Position numbers and translations under genes: made by a program | Shown: piece after piece, positions 8,573 to 16,853 of the stretch | How positions within the stretch are numbered: position 1 is the stretch's first letter | Layout of the letters: each line of letters opens with the position of its first letter | NCBI RefSeq assembly: GCF_005937885.2 | Contig: NZ_CP042176.1 | Span: forward strand, 3,281,501 to 3,345,500 | Length of the DNA: 64,000 nt | Direction of reading: 5' to 3' | From: Bradyrhizobium sp. KBS0727 | Lineage (GTDB): Bacteria > Pseudomonadota > Alphaproteobacteria > Rhizobiales > Xanthobacteraceae | Notes under the pieces: model-generated | Databases searched by the model: none | The model's input: the letters and a program-made list of their open reading frames with translations, nothing else | What the model was told of the DNA's origin: nothing

Positions 8573-8980
8573 ATGAACAAGATCGATCGAAGGTCAGCAC
8601 TGGGAATCGGGTTGGCAGCGGCTTCGGCGGCTATGATGAAGCCCGCCGCCGCTCAAACCACGGGCTACAAGGATACGACGCCGTGGCCGGGTGTCGTGGT
8701 GCGTGCTTATGATGGCGAGACACCATCCCTCATCCCCGGTTTTAAGACCGTCTCAATGCGTGATGTGATCATGCAGCCGGGATCGAAGACGATGGGTCCC
8801 CCGATGATGAATGCCATGATCTGCCATATCCCCGAGGGGGAGCTTCGGATCGAGCAGGAGGGAAAGACCTTTACGGCCAAGAAGAACTTTGTCTGGACCT
8901 GCAACAAGGACACAAAGGAGCAGGCGCACAACGATGGGAATGCGGTCGCAATCATGCGGATCGCGGACCTGAAGGCTTAA
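8573..8980 (+). CDS. Exported hypothetical protein, cupin-like size
   Basis: The gene encodes 135 residues with a purine-rich ribosome site (GGGAGAAAGG) just before the ATG. The N-terminus MNKIDRRSALGIGLAAASA with a following AAAQ resembles a Tat signal peptide (RR then hydrophobic stretch), so export of a folded protein is likely. The mature part, about 107 residues, has alternating beta-prone segments (VIMQPGS, ICHIPEGELRIEQEG, FVWTCNKDT, AVAIMRIAD) reminiscent of a small single-domain cupin, but the metal-binding His pattern is not evident. Function is unknown. It sits in accessory-looking DNA. Confidence 0.75.
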   Translation: MNKIDRRSALGIGLAAASAAMMKPAAAQTTGYKDTTPWPGVVVRAYDGETPSLIPGFKTVSMRDVIMQPGSKTMGPPMMNAMICHIPEGELRIEQEGKTFTAKKNFVWTCNKDTKEQAHNDGNAVAIMRIADLKA

Positions 8981-9154
8981 GGCTCGTTTCTTCGCAAGAG
9001 ACCGATTACAGGTGCGGATAGCCTACGCGACGAGGATCGCGCCGCCGAGAGTCTATGGGTCATAACGACCCGACATGACAAACTCGCGGCCAACTATCAT
9101 TCATCAAGCTCGCATCAATCGGATTTGGCTACGTGCTAATGAGTCCGCGCCCTA
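8981..9154. other. Intergenic region left of the dprA-end duplicate
   Basis: No gene is supported between the exported-protein stop and the 50-bp duplicate at 9155. Confidence 0.4.
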
Positions 9155-9204
9155 CTAGATCAGCGACACCAATCCGCCGCCGTGACGTTCCAGCCGTCCG
9201 GCCA
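9155..9204. repeat. 50-bp direct repeat, duplicate of dprA 3' end
   Basis: This copy matches 10376-10425 at 49 of 50 positions. It contains the complement of the last 16 dprA codons and stop, with no other dprA sequence beside it. With the intact copy it brackets a block of about 1.2 kb carrying one gene. Confidence 0.9.
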
Positions 9205-9373
9205 GCGTCATTGAGGGCAATGCCGACATTCCGGTTGCCAGCCCGGACTTCTCAGTTTGACCCAAAAGCGACTTGGCAATCATTCAACAGATGTCGCCTG
9301 AACAGGTCTCCCACGGCTTTCAGCCTGCCAGTTGGGCCGCTATTATATCTTGCCCTGAATATGGAAACCCTTC

Positions 9374-10360
9374 ATGAGACGACGCGAATTTATTGCGACC
9401 GCCGGTGCTTTGGCGGTATGGCCGGAGTTGAGCCGGGCACAGCGCGCGGGCGATCGAATGGCGCGCATCATTTATCTCGGCGCAACAAGCGCCTCCGCGA
9501 TTGATCCGCGCCAGATCGAGCAGTTCAGGCGGGGCCTCGCCGACAACGGGTTGGTTGAGGGACGCAACATTGCGATTGAATATCTGTGGGCAGAAGGCAG
9601 GTTGGATCGGCTACAGTCGTTGTCGGACGAATTGGCGCGGCGCGATCTCGACCTTATTATCACTGCGGGCGGGCAGGCCGTACATGCGCTGATCGCGGCC
9701 CAGCTGAAGGCTCCGATCGTATTCGCGATCTATGGCGATCCCGTCGGCGATGGTGTTGTCGAGAGCCTGGCGCGCCCGGGCAAGAATCTGACCGGCCTGT
9801 CAATGGCGAATTCGCATCTGGAGAGCAAGCGGCTTGAACTGTTGAAGGAAGCATTTTCACCGCTCAAGCGCGTGGCCGTCCTGCACGACCCGAGCGCGTC
9901 GTCTTCGGCGGCCGTTATCGCCGATGTGCAATCCGGCGCGAGAACTCTGGGGGTTGAGGCCATGATCTTCGAGGCTTCTGACCCCGCACGGTTCGATACC
10001 ATCTTCGCTGAAGCGGTCGATCGGGGCGCAAACGGCTTGGCGGCGATGGCCTCTGCGGTCCTCAATTTTCACCACCGGTATCTGTGTGAGCTGGCCATGC
10101 GGCACCGCCTGCCTTCGATCTGGGAATCCTCCGGATATGTCAGGGATGGTGGGTTGCTCTCCTATGGCCCGAGCTTCCCCGACATGTATCGGCAAGCCGC
10201 CGGCTACGTCGCGAAGATTTTGAAGGGAACGAAGGCGAGCGACCTTCCGATTGAGCAACCGGTCAAATTCGAGCTCGCCGTCAACCTCAAAACTGCCAAG
10301 GCGCTCGGCCTCAACGTTCCGTCCACACTCATCACCCGAGCCGACGAGGTGATCGAATAG
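9374..10360 (+). CDS. ABC transporter substrate-binding protein (ABC_sub_bind family)
   Basis: This is a periplasmic binding protein of the tryptophan/tyrosine-type ABC_sub_bind (DUF534) family, 328 residues. The N-terminus MRRREFIATAGALAVWP is a Tat-like signal peptide. Family features are IIYLGATS, FRRGLADNGLVEGRN, the LDLIITAGGQA segment, FAIYGDPVGDGVVESLARPG and a C-terminal LGLNVPSTLITRADEVIE. No permease or ATPase gene is adjacent, so this is an orphan binding protein, which is common for this family in Bradyrhizobium. The ligand is unknown. It is the only gene inside the block bounded by the dprA-end direct repeats. Confidence 0.9.
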   Translation: MRRREFIATAGALAVWPELSRAQRAGDRMARIIYLGATSASAIDPRQIEQFRRGLADNGLVEGRNIAIEYLWAEGRLDRLQSLSDELARRDLDLIITAGGQAVHALIAAQLKAPIVFAIYGDPVGDGVVESLARPGKNLTGLSMANSHLESKRLELLKEAFSPLKRVAVLHDPSASSSAAVIADVQSGARTLGVEAMIFEASDPARFDTIFAEAVDRGANGLAAMASAVLNFHHRYLCELAMRHRLPSIWESSGYVRDGGLLSYGPSFPDMYRQAAGYVAKILKGTKASDLPIEQPVKFELAVNLKTAKALGLNVPSTLITRADEVIE

Positions 10361-10375
10361 AGCTGTTTTTGCTGC

Positions 10376-10425
10376 CTAGATCAGCGACACCAACCCGCCG
10401 CCGTGACGTTCCAGCCGTCCGGCCA
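10376..10425. repeat. 50-bp direct repeat, intact dprA 3' end copy
   Basis: This is the partner of 9155-9204. It forms the true end of dprA: its first three bases are the complement of the TAG stop. Confidence 0.9.
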
Positions 10426-11479
10426 ATTCGAGCTCGAGCAGCACCGTGCGCACGATCGTGGGCGAGGCGCCGGACATCCGGATCAGGTCGTCGAGGCTGA
10501 CGGGGCTCGGCCCGAGCAGATCGATGATGCGTGTGCGTTCGCTGGCGCCGGCGTCGAAATCGAGCGGTTCGCTCGCATCAAAGACGATCGGCCGCTCCAT
10601 GATCGGCGTCACCGCGTTGATGACGTCGGCGGCTTCCGTGGTCAGCGTCGCACCCTGCTTGATCAGGTCGTTCGTGCCGGCAGCGCGCGGATCGAGCGGC
10701 GAGCCGGGTACGGCAAAAACCTCGCGGCCCTGTTCGGCGGCCATCCGCGCCGTGATCAGCGAACCCGAGCGATGGGCCGCCTCGACCACGACGACACCGA
10801 GTGCCGCGCCGGAAATCAGCCGGTTGCGGCGTGGAAAGTCGCGGGCGCGCGGCACGTGGCCGAGCGGCATTTCGGAGATCGCGCCGCCATGCGTGAGCAA
10901 GGTGGCCAAGAGATCCTCATGCTCGGGCGGATAGATCCGGTCGTGGCCGCCGGCCAGCACCGCAACCGTGCCGGTTGGGATCGTGGATCGATGCGCGGCC
11001 TGATCAATGCCGCGCGCCAGCCCGGAAATGACGACGAAGCCGGCGTCGCCGAGATCGCGCGCCAATTGGCTGGCGAATTTCAGCCCGGCACCGGAGGCGT
11101 TGCGAGAGCCGACGATCGCGATCATCGGCCGCATCAGGACATCGGGCGCACCGCGCACGCCGAGCAGGGGAGGCGCATCGTCAAGCGTCGCCAGCCGAGG
11201 CGGATAGCCGGCTTCATCGGGGGCGACCAGCGAAACGCCGATCTTCCTGGCCGCCGCGAGTTCGGTCCGCGCCTCATCCTCGCTGCAAATTCGCCCGGAG
11301 CGCGCCGCCCCTCCGCGCCGCGCCAGATCGGGCAGCCGCTCCAGCGCCGTCCGCGCGTCGCCGAAATGGTTCAGCAGCGAGCGAAACGTCCGCGGGCCGA
11401 CATTGTCGGACCGGATCAGCCGCAGCCGGTCGATCCGGTCGGCGTCGGTGAGGCGTGGTGTTTGTGGCCGGTCGTGCAT
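10376..11479 (-). CDS. dprA: DNA-processing protein DprA
   Basis: DprA binds single-stranded DNA entering the cell and loads RecA during natural transformation; many non-competent bacteria keep it. The protein has 367 residues from the ATG at 11479. An N-terminal SAM-like region (residues 15-70) precedes the Rossmann-like core with [46 protein letters not shown] and [12 protein letters not shown], all diagnostic. The last 60 residues form a winged-helix DML1-like domain. Its final 16 codons are duplicated 1.2 kb downstream, beyond an inserted gene. Confidence 0.96.
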   Translation of the reverse strand: MHDRPQTPRLTDADRIDRLRLIRSDNVGPRTFRSLLNHFGDARTALERLPDLARRGGAARSGRICSEDEARTELAAARKIGVSLVAPDEAGYPPRLATLDDAPPLLGVRGAPDVLMRPMIAIVGSRNASGAGLKFASQLARDLGDAGFVVISGLARGIDQAAHRSTIPTGTVAVLAGGHDRIYPPEHEDLLATLLTHGGAISEMPLGHVPRARDFPRRNRLISGAALGVVVVEAAHRSGSLITARMAAEQGREVFAVPGSPLDPRAAGTNDLIKQGATLTTEAADVINAVTPIMERPIVFDASEPLDFDAGASERTRIIDLLGPSPVSLDDLIRMSGASPTIVRTVLLELELAGRLERHGGGLVSLI

Positions 11480-11604
11480 GCGGCCACAGCTTTGCCCAAC
11501 CGGAGATTGCGATCAACTTGTTTGATAGCGGCGCCATGCGCCGGCTTGCCCCATTCCAGCCCGCTCCGTAAAACCCTGCTTCGTCATCGCAGGAAACACC
11601 GCCC

Positions 11605-12846
11605 ATGATCTCGCTCGCCGATCTTCAACGCCGCATCGCGTCCGGCGATCTTTCCGCCGATGCGGCGCTTGCCCAATCGCTGGAGGCGATCGGCGCGCAA
11701 GACAAGACCATCGGTGCCTTCGTCTGCCGCGCCGACCTTTTGAGCGCGGCGAGCGCCGGGCCGCTGCGCGGCATTGCCGTCGGCATCAAGGACATCATGG
11801 ATACATCGAACTTCCCGACCGAGATGGGCTCGCCGATCTACCGGGGACATCGGTCGCGCGGCGATGCAGCCGTAGTGATGATGTTGAAGCGGGCGGGTGC
11901 CAGCATCGTCGGCAAGACCACGACCACGGCGTTCGCCTCAACCGATCCGACCGCGACGCTCAATCCCCACAACCACGGTCACACGCCCGGCGGATCCTCA
12001 TCGGGTTCGGCGGCGGCGGTCGCGGCCGGCATGATCCCGCTGGCGCTGGGGACGCAGACCGGCGGCTCGGTGATCCGCCCGGCGTCGTTCTGCGGCGTCG
12101 CCGCGATCAAGCCGTCCTATCGTCTGCTGCCGACGGTCGGCGTTAAATGCTATTCGTGGACACTGGACACGGTTGGCCTGTTCGCGGCTGGGGTCAGCGA
12201 CGTCGCGCACGGGCTGGCGGCGATGACCGGGCGCCCCGAATTGCTGCCGCAGGCGTCCGTGCCGCCGCCGCGCATCGGCATCGTGACGCAGGATTTTGCC
12301 GGTGCGCCGGACGCGTCGGGCGGCGAGGCGCTGCGGATCGCGACCAAGGCCACTGAGCGCGCCGGAGCCTCGGTGCGTGCGCTTGAACTGCCGGAGATCG
12401 TCGCCGAAGCGTGGCGCGCGCATCCGGTCATACAGGAATTCGAGGCCCATCAGGCGCTGGCCTGGGAGTATCTCGAAAATTACGACGCGATGGCGCCGCT
12501 GCTTCGCGGCCGACTCGACGAGAGCAAAGGCACGCTGCCGGCCGCCTATGACGAGGCCATGCGAATTGCGAGCCACGCGCAGCACGCGCTGGCAAAAGTG
12601 TTCGAAGAGGTCGACGTGCTGCTGACCCTGTCCGCGCCGGGCGCAGCACCAAAGGGATTGGGCTCGACGGGCGACGCCCGTTACAACCGGCTGTGGACGC
12701 TGATGGGCGTGCCTTGCGTCAATGTTCCCGCTTATATGGCGGACGGTGGACTGCCGGTGGGCGTGCAGGTCATTGCGCGATATGGCGCGGATGCAGAAGC
12801 GCTGGCGGCGGCCCGGTTTGTGGAACAGGCGCTGAAGTTGAAATAA
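11605..12846 (+). CDS. Amidase signature family hydrolase
   Basis: This is an amidase of 413 residues with the complete Ser-cisSer-Lys triad: Lys62 (VGIKD), the Gly/Ser-rich loop PGGSSSGSAAA (128-138) and nucleophile Ser155 in GTQTGGSVIRPA. Family members hydrolyse diverse amides and some act in transamidation. There are no GatC/GatB partners nearby and the true GatA is at 30534, so this is a stand-alone amidase of unknown substrate. The ATG at 11605 is well placed. It converges on plsY with a palindromic repeat between them. Confidence 0.9.
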   Translation: MISLADLQRRIASGDLSADAALAQSLEAIGAQDKTIGAFVCRADLLSAASAGPLRGIAVGIKDIMDTSNFPTEMGSPIYRGHRSRGDAAVVMMLKRAGASIVGKTTTTAFASTDPTATLNPHNHGHTPGGSSSGSAAAVAAGMIPLALGTQTGGSVIRPASFCGVAAIKPSYRLLPTVGVKCYSWTLDTVGLFAAGVSDVAHGLAAMTGRPELLPQASVPPPRIGIVTQDFAGAPDASGGEALRIATKATERAGASVRALELPEIVAEAWRAHPVIQEFEAHQALAWEYLENYDAMAPLLRGRLDESKGTLPAAYDEAMRIASHAQHALAKVFEEVDVLLTLSAPGAAPKGLGSTGDARYNRLWTLMGVPCVNVPAYMADGGLPVGVQVIARYGADAEALAAARFVEQALKLK

Positions 12847-12851
12847 ATGAT

Positions 12852-12950
12852 GTCATTCCGGGGCGTGCGAAGCACGAACTACGATGCGCAATTGCGCATC
12901 TGAGAATCTCGAGATTCCGGGTGCGATGCTTCGCATCGCCCCGGAATGAC
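12852..12950. repeat. 99-bp palindromic intergenic repeat, copy 1
   Basis: It begins GTCATTCCGGGGCG and ends with its exact reverse complement CGCCCCGGAATGAC, with further internal complementarity (GATGCGCAATTGCGCATC). A second copy lies at 54751-54851. The size and structure fit a small non-autonomous palindromic element located between convergent genes. Confidence 0.85.
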
Positions 12951-12956
12951 GATCCC

Positions 12957-13550
12957 TTACTTCGCCCCGATCTTGCTTTCCGTACCCGCCTGCAGCCGCT
13001 TGATGTTTTCGCGATGCGCGTAGAACAGCAGCAAGGTCAGCACGACAGCCAGCGACGCCAGCGCCGGGTGGCCGAACCACCACAGGAACAGCGGCGTGAT
13101 AAACGCCGCGACGAGCGCTGACAGCGACGAGTAGCGGGTGGCGAAAGCGACGGCGAGCCACATCACGCAGAACACTATCGCGGCCGGCCAGAACAGGCCG
13201 ATCAGCACGCCGATATAGGTCGCGACGCCTTTGCCGCCTTTGAATTTGAGCCAGACCGGAAACAGGTGGCCGAGAAACGCGCCGAGTGCAGCCAGCATCG
13301 CCGCATTGGGGCCGGCGTAGTAGCCCATGATGACGACCGCGATCGTGCCCTTGAGCGCATCGCCGAGCAGCGTTCCCACGGCGAGGCCCTTGCTGCCGGT
13401 GCGCAACACGTTGGTGGCGCCGATACTGCCGGAGCCGATCGAGCGCAGATCTTGGGTACCGGCGAGTTTGGTCAGGATCAGTCCGAACGGAATCGAGCCG
13501 AACAGATAGCCGATCCCGAACGCGACGACGAGAAACGCGTCAGACGTCAT
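12957..13550 (-). CDS. plsY: Glycerol-3-phosphate acyltransferase PlsY
   Basis: PlsY transfers the acyl group of acyl-phosphate to glycerol-3-phosphate, the first step of membrane phospholipid synthesis. The protein has 197 residues from the ATG at 13550 and several membrane helices. Three conserved loops are visible: [28 protein letters not shown], and the [18 protein letters not shown] motif. A longer frame starts at 13586 but adds 12 untypical residues. It lies 50 bp after pyrC on the same strand and probably belongs to the pyrB-pyrC' transcript. Confidence 0.95.
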   Translation of the reverse strand: MTSDAFLVVAFGIGYLFGSIPFGLILTKLAGTQDLRSIGSGSIGATNVLRTGSKGLAVGTLLGDALKGTIAVVIMGYYAGPNAAMLAALGAFLGHLFPVWLKFKGGKGVATYIGVLIGLFWPAAIVFCVMWLAVAFATRYSSLSALVAAFITPLFLWWFGHPALASLAVVLTLLLFYAHRENIKRLQAGTESKIGAK

Positions 13551-13600
13551 GGCCGTTGCTCCCGTCGCTGCAAATTTCCCGCGCATCGCTCGAATAGGCC

Positions 13601-14902
13601 CTAGACATGCTCATAGACCGTCCGTCCGCCCACGATAGTACGCACGACGCGCCCCGAGAAGCGGGCTTCGTCGAACGGCGTATTTTTGCATTGCGATTTG
13701 AGGTCGGCGGGATCCAGCACCCAAGGCGTATCGGGATCGATCACGACGAGGTCGGCCGGAGATCCGGCGCGGAGCGAACCGCCGGGCAGGCCGAGCAGCT
13801 CGGCCGGACGGGTCGACATCGCCCGGATCAGCGTCTTGAAGTCCATCTCGCCGTTGTGAATGAGCCGCAACGCCGCCGGCAGCATGGTCTGCAGGCCGAC
13901 CGCGCCGCTTGCCGCCTCCGCGAACGGCAGCCGTTTCACCTCGACGTCCTGCGGGTTGTGGTCGGACATCACGACGTCGATCAGCCCGGAGGCAACCGCT
14001 GCCACCAGCGCGAGGCGATCCTCCTCGCTGCGTAGCGGCGGCGACAGTTTCAGGAACGTCCGGTAGGGGCCGATGTCGTTTTCGTTCAAGGTAACGTGAT
14101 TGATCGACACCGATGCACTGACGTTGAGGCCGGCGTCGCGGGCCCGTTTGAGGATTTCCAGCGACTCGATCGATGACAGCGATGCCGCGTGGTAGCGTCC
14201 GCCGGTCAGCGCCACGAGCCGCATATCGCGCTCCAGCATGACGGCTTCGGCGGCATTGGGAATGCCGACCAGCCCCAGTCGCGCGGCGAATTCGCCCTCG
14301 TTCATCACGCCTTCGCCGACCAGGTCGGGGTCTTCGGTGTGGTGGACGATCAGCGCATCGAAATCGCGCGCGTAAGTCAGCGCCCGGCGCATCACCTGCG
14401 CGTTGGTGACACTGCGGTCGCCATCGGTGAAGGCCACCGCACCGGCGGCCTTCAACAGGCCGATCTCGGTCATTTCCTCGCCGCGCATGCCCTTGGTGAG
14501 CGCCGCCATCGGGTGGATGTTGACGATCGCGGTATCGCGGGCGCGGCGCAGCACGAAATCGACGGTGGCCGAATTGTCGATGACGGGCGAGGTATCGGGC
14601 TGGCAGATGATCGTGGTGATGCCGCCCGCGGCGGCCGCCTGGCTCGCGGACGCAAAGGTTTCGCGGTGGCTGGCGCCGGGCTCGCCGACAAAGGCGCGCA
14701 TGTCGATCAGCCCTGGGGCCACGATCATGCCGGCGCAATTGATGATGTCGGTACCTTCGGGGACGCCGGCGGCGCCGATGCCGCGCCTGGAGTCGCGGAT
14801 GATGCCGTCGGCAATGAGGACGTCGCCGGGACCGTCGAAATCCCTGGAGGGATCGACGACGCGGGCATTGGCGAGCAGGATCGGGCGGCGGTCTGTCAGC
14901 AT
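13601..14902 (-). CDS. pyrC: Dihydroorotase-like protein PyrC' (probably non-catalytic)
   Basis: The protein has 433 residues and the amidohydrolase fold of dihydroorotase. In place of the first metal motif (DxHxH followed by REPG in active enzymes) it has [16 protein letters not shown], so both metal-binding histidines are lost. Other positions are partly kept ([22 protein letters not shown]). Such PyrC' proteins in Pseudomonas are inactive and structurally support aspartate transcarbamoylase. The gene starts one base after the pyrB stop, which fits that role. A separate active dihydroorotase would have to lie outside the window. Inactivity is inferred from the missing residues. Confidence 0.9.
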   Translation of the reverse strand: MLTDRRPILLANARVVDPSRDFDGPGDVLIADGIIRDSRRGIGAAGVPEGTDIINCAGMIVAPGLIDMRAFVGEPGASHRETFASASQAAAAGGITTIICQPDTSPVIDNSATVDFVLRRARDTAIVNIHPMAALTKGMRGEEMTEIGLLKAAGAVAFTDGDRSVTNAQVMRRALTYARDFDALIVHHTEDPDLVGEGVMNEGEFAARLGLVGIPNAAEAVMLERDMRLVALTGGRYHAASLSSIESLEILKRARDAGLNVSASVSINHVTLNENDIGPYRTFLKLSPPLRSEEDRLALVAAVASGLIDVVMSDHNPQDVEVKRLPFAEAASGAVGLQTMLPAALRLIHNGEMDFKTLIRAMSTRPAELLGLPGGSLRAGSPADLVVIDPDTPWVLDPADLKSQCKNTPFDEARFSGRVVRTIVGGRTVYEHV

Positions 14903-14903
14903 G

Positions 14904-15857
14904 TCAAGCGTTCGGCAGGTTGCGGGCGAGCGCTTCGAGCACCGCCATCCGCACCGCCACTCCCATTTCCACCTGTTCGCGGATCAGCGATTGCGCGCCG
15001 TCCGCCACGATCGAGTCGATCTCGACGCCGCGGTTCATCGGACCCGGATGCATCACCAGCGCGTCAGGCTTGGCATAAGCCAGCTTCTTCTGGTCGAGGC
15101 CGAAATAATGGAAGTATTCCTGGCTCGACGGCACGAACGACCCGTTCATGCGCTCGCGCTGCAGCCGCAGCATCATGACGATATCGGCGCCGTTGAGGCC
15201 CTCGCGCATGTCGCGCGCCACCTCGACGCCCATCCGCTCGATGCCGCGCGGCAGCAGCGTGGAGGGCGCCACCACGCGGACGCGGGCGCCCATGGTGTTG
15301 AGCAGCAGGATATTGGAGCGGGCGACGCGGGAATGCATCACGTCGCCGCAGATCGCGATGACGAGGCCTTCCAGCCGGCCTTTGTTGCGGCGGATGGTCA
15401 GCGCGTCCAATAGCGCCTGGGTCGGATGCTCGTGGCTGCCGTCGCCGGCATTGATCACGGAACCGTCAACCTTGCGCGCCAGGAGTTCCACCGCGCCGGA
15501 GGCGTGGTGCCGCACCACCAGGATATCCGGGTGCATGGCGTTGAGCGTCACCGCCGTGTCCATCAGGGTCTCGCCCTTGCGGATCGAGGACGATGACACC
15601 GACATGTTCATGACGTCGGCGCCCAGCCGTTTGCCCGCCAGCTCGAACGAGGATTGGGTACGGGTCGAGGCCTCGAAGAACAGGTTCACCTGGGTGCGAC
15701 CGCGCAACGACGTGCGCTTTTTGTCCACCTGGCGGTTGAGCTCGACATATTCCTCGGAAAGGTCGAGCAGGCCGGTAATATCGGCAGCGGAAAGTCCCTC
15801 GATTCCCAGCAGATGCCGGTGACCGAGGACGAAGGTCGATTTCGATGCAGGGGTCAT
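14904..15857 (-). CDS. pyrB: Aspartate carbamoyltransferase catalytic subunit
   Basis: This enzyme condenses carbamoyl phosphate with aspartate, the committed step of pyrimidine synthesis. It has 317 residues from the ATG at 15857. The carbamoyl-phosphate motif STRT is at 64-67, followed by the [10 protein letters not shown] loop, [13 protein letters not shown], and HPGPMNRG near the C-terminus. The longer open frame upstream has no family similarity and is dropped. It is followed after one base by pyrC', so PyrB probably assembles with PyrC'. Confidence 0.97.
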   Translation of the reverse strand: MTPASKSTFVLGHRHLLGIEGLSAADITGLLDLSEEYVELNRQVDKKRTSLRGRTQVNLFFEASTRTQSSFELAGKRLGADVMNMSVSSSSIRKGETLMDTAVTLNAMHPDILVVRHHASGAVELLARKVDGSVINAGDGSHEHPTQALLDALTIRRNKGRLEGLVIAICGDVMHSRVARSNILLLNTMGARVRVVAPSTLLPRGIERMGVEVARDMREGLNGADIVMMLRLQRERMNGSFVPSSQEYFHYFGLDQKKLAYAKPDALVMHPGPMNRGVEIDSIVADGAQSLIREQVEMGVAVRMAVLEALARNLPNA

Positions 15858-15941
15858 TAAAACGAGAGCTATAGGGGCGGATGGTGGGCGGGGCAAGCGC
15901 GAATAAAGCGGTTCGGAGTTATCCCCCGGTCTGTCCATTCC

Positions 15942-16074
15942 TCGTCATGCCCGCGCTTGGCGCGGGCATCCACGTCTTCTGTAGAATTAACCGTAAAAAA
16001 GGCGTGGATGGCCGGGACATAGGCGAGCGGAAGCGACGCCGTCCTTCGGACGGCTATGCCGGCCATGACGGCAG
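15942..16074. repeat. Dispersed-type intergenic repeat with inverted ends
   Basis: The segment begins TCGTCATGCCCGCGC and ends GGCCATGACGG. It has internal paired segments: CGCGCTTGGCGCG, CCACG...CGTGG, and CGTCCTTCGGACG. This design is typical of short repeats in Bradyrhizobium intergenic DNA, from general knowledge; no second copy of this subtype is in the window. It sits between divergent pyrB and the dipeptidase gene and would supply a false N-terminal extension to the latter. Confidence 0.6.
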
Positions 16075-16084
16075 GGGACGTATC

Positions 16085-16831
16085 TTGAAGGCAATTGTTG
16101 TCGCGCTTGTGATCGTTGCCTCGGTCTCACAGGTCTTTGCGCAGGGCCTGCCAGGCGACTTCGCATATCTCCGGGACATCGATCCGACCATCATCCAGGA
16201 CATCCGCTACGCCGGCTCGAATAATTTCATGGGCCGCCCGCTGGCGGGTTACGGGGCAGCCGAGTGCGTCGTGAAGCGCCAAGTCGGGCTGGCCCTGAGA
16301 GCCATCCAGCAGGAACTCGCCAGACAGAAACTGTCGCTGAAGATGTTCGATTGCTATCGCCCGGCGCGCGCCTCCCACGACATGGTGCTGTGGGCGCAGA
16401 ACGGCCGGGAGACGCCGGCCGAGCGGCGCTATAACCCCGGCTTCGGCAAGCAGGAACTGTTCCGGCTCGGCTATATCGCCGAGCGCTCCCAGCATTCGAA
16501 CGGCGCCGCGCTCGACCTGACGCTGGTCGATCTGGCGGCGGATAATTCCGCCGCGTTCGATCCGGCCAAGGCCTATGCCGACTGCACCGCGCCGGTGAGC
16601 GCCCGCGCGCCGGAAGGCAGCGTCGATATGGGGACCGGCTATGATTGCTCCGATACCAAAGCGCATACGGCGGCGCGCTCCATCACATCAGCACAACGCC
16701 GGTGGCGAGACACACTGGTCAATGCGATGTCGAAGCAAGGCTTTGTGAACTATTCGAAGGAGTGGTGGCACTTTTCCCTGCCGGGCGCGGGCGGGCCGGC
16801 CTATGATTTCCCGATTCCGCGACGCAATTGA
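16085..16831 (+). CDS. D-alanyl-D-alanine dipeptidase (VanX-like, M15D)
   Basis: This is a periplasmic zinc dipeptidase hydrolysing D-Ala-D-Ala, probably for peptidoglycan turnover. TTG 16085 gives 248 residues starting with a clean signal peptide (MKAIVVALVIVASVSQVFA then Q). The frame is open further upstream, but that part is a dispersed repeat. Zinc ligands are seen in SQHSNGAALDLTL (His and Asp) and EWWHFSL (catalytic Glu and His). RPARASHDMVLW and the Cys-containing loop match the family. The acyl-CoA dehydrogenase gene starts 22 bp after its stop. There is no vanH or vanA neighbour, so vancomycin resistance is not implied. Confidence 0.9.
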   Translation: MKAIVVALVIVASVSQVFAQGLPGDFAYLRDIDPTIIQDIRYAGSNNFMGRPLAGYGAAECVVKRQVGLALRAIQQELARQKLSLKMFDCYRPARASHDMVLWAQNGRETPAERRYNPGFGKQELFRLGYIAERSQHSNGAALDLTLVDLAADNSAAFDPAKAYADCTAPVSARAPEGSVDMGTGYDCSDTKAHTAARSITSAQRRWRDTLVNAMSKQGFVNYSKEWWHFSLPGAGGPAYDFPIPRRN

Positions 16832-16853
16832 TTCCGGATCGTCAGGACCCGCC

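Noticed and set aside
15881-16084. N-terminal extension of the VanX-like dipeptidase
   Set aside because: It translates a dispersed-type intergenic repeat; the signal peptide starts at 16085.
16085-16831. Vancomycin resistance gene
   Set aside because: Similarity is to D-Ala-D-Ala dipeptidases in general; no vanH, vanA, vanR or vanS neighbour exists.
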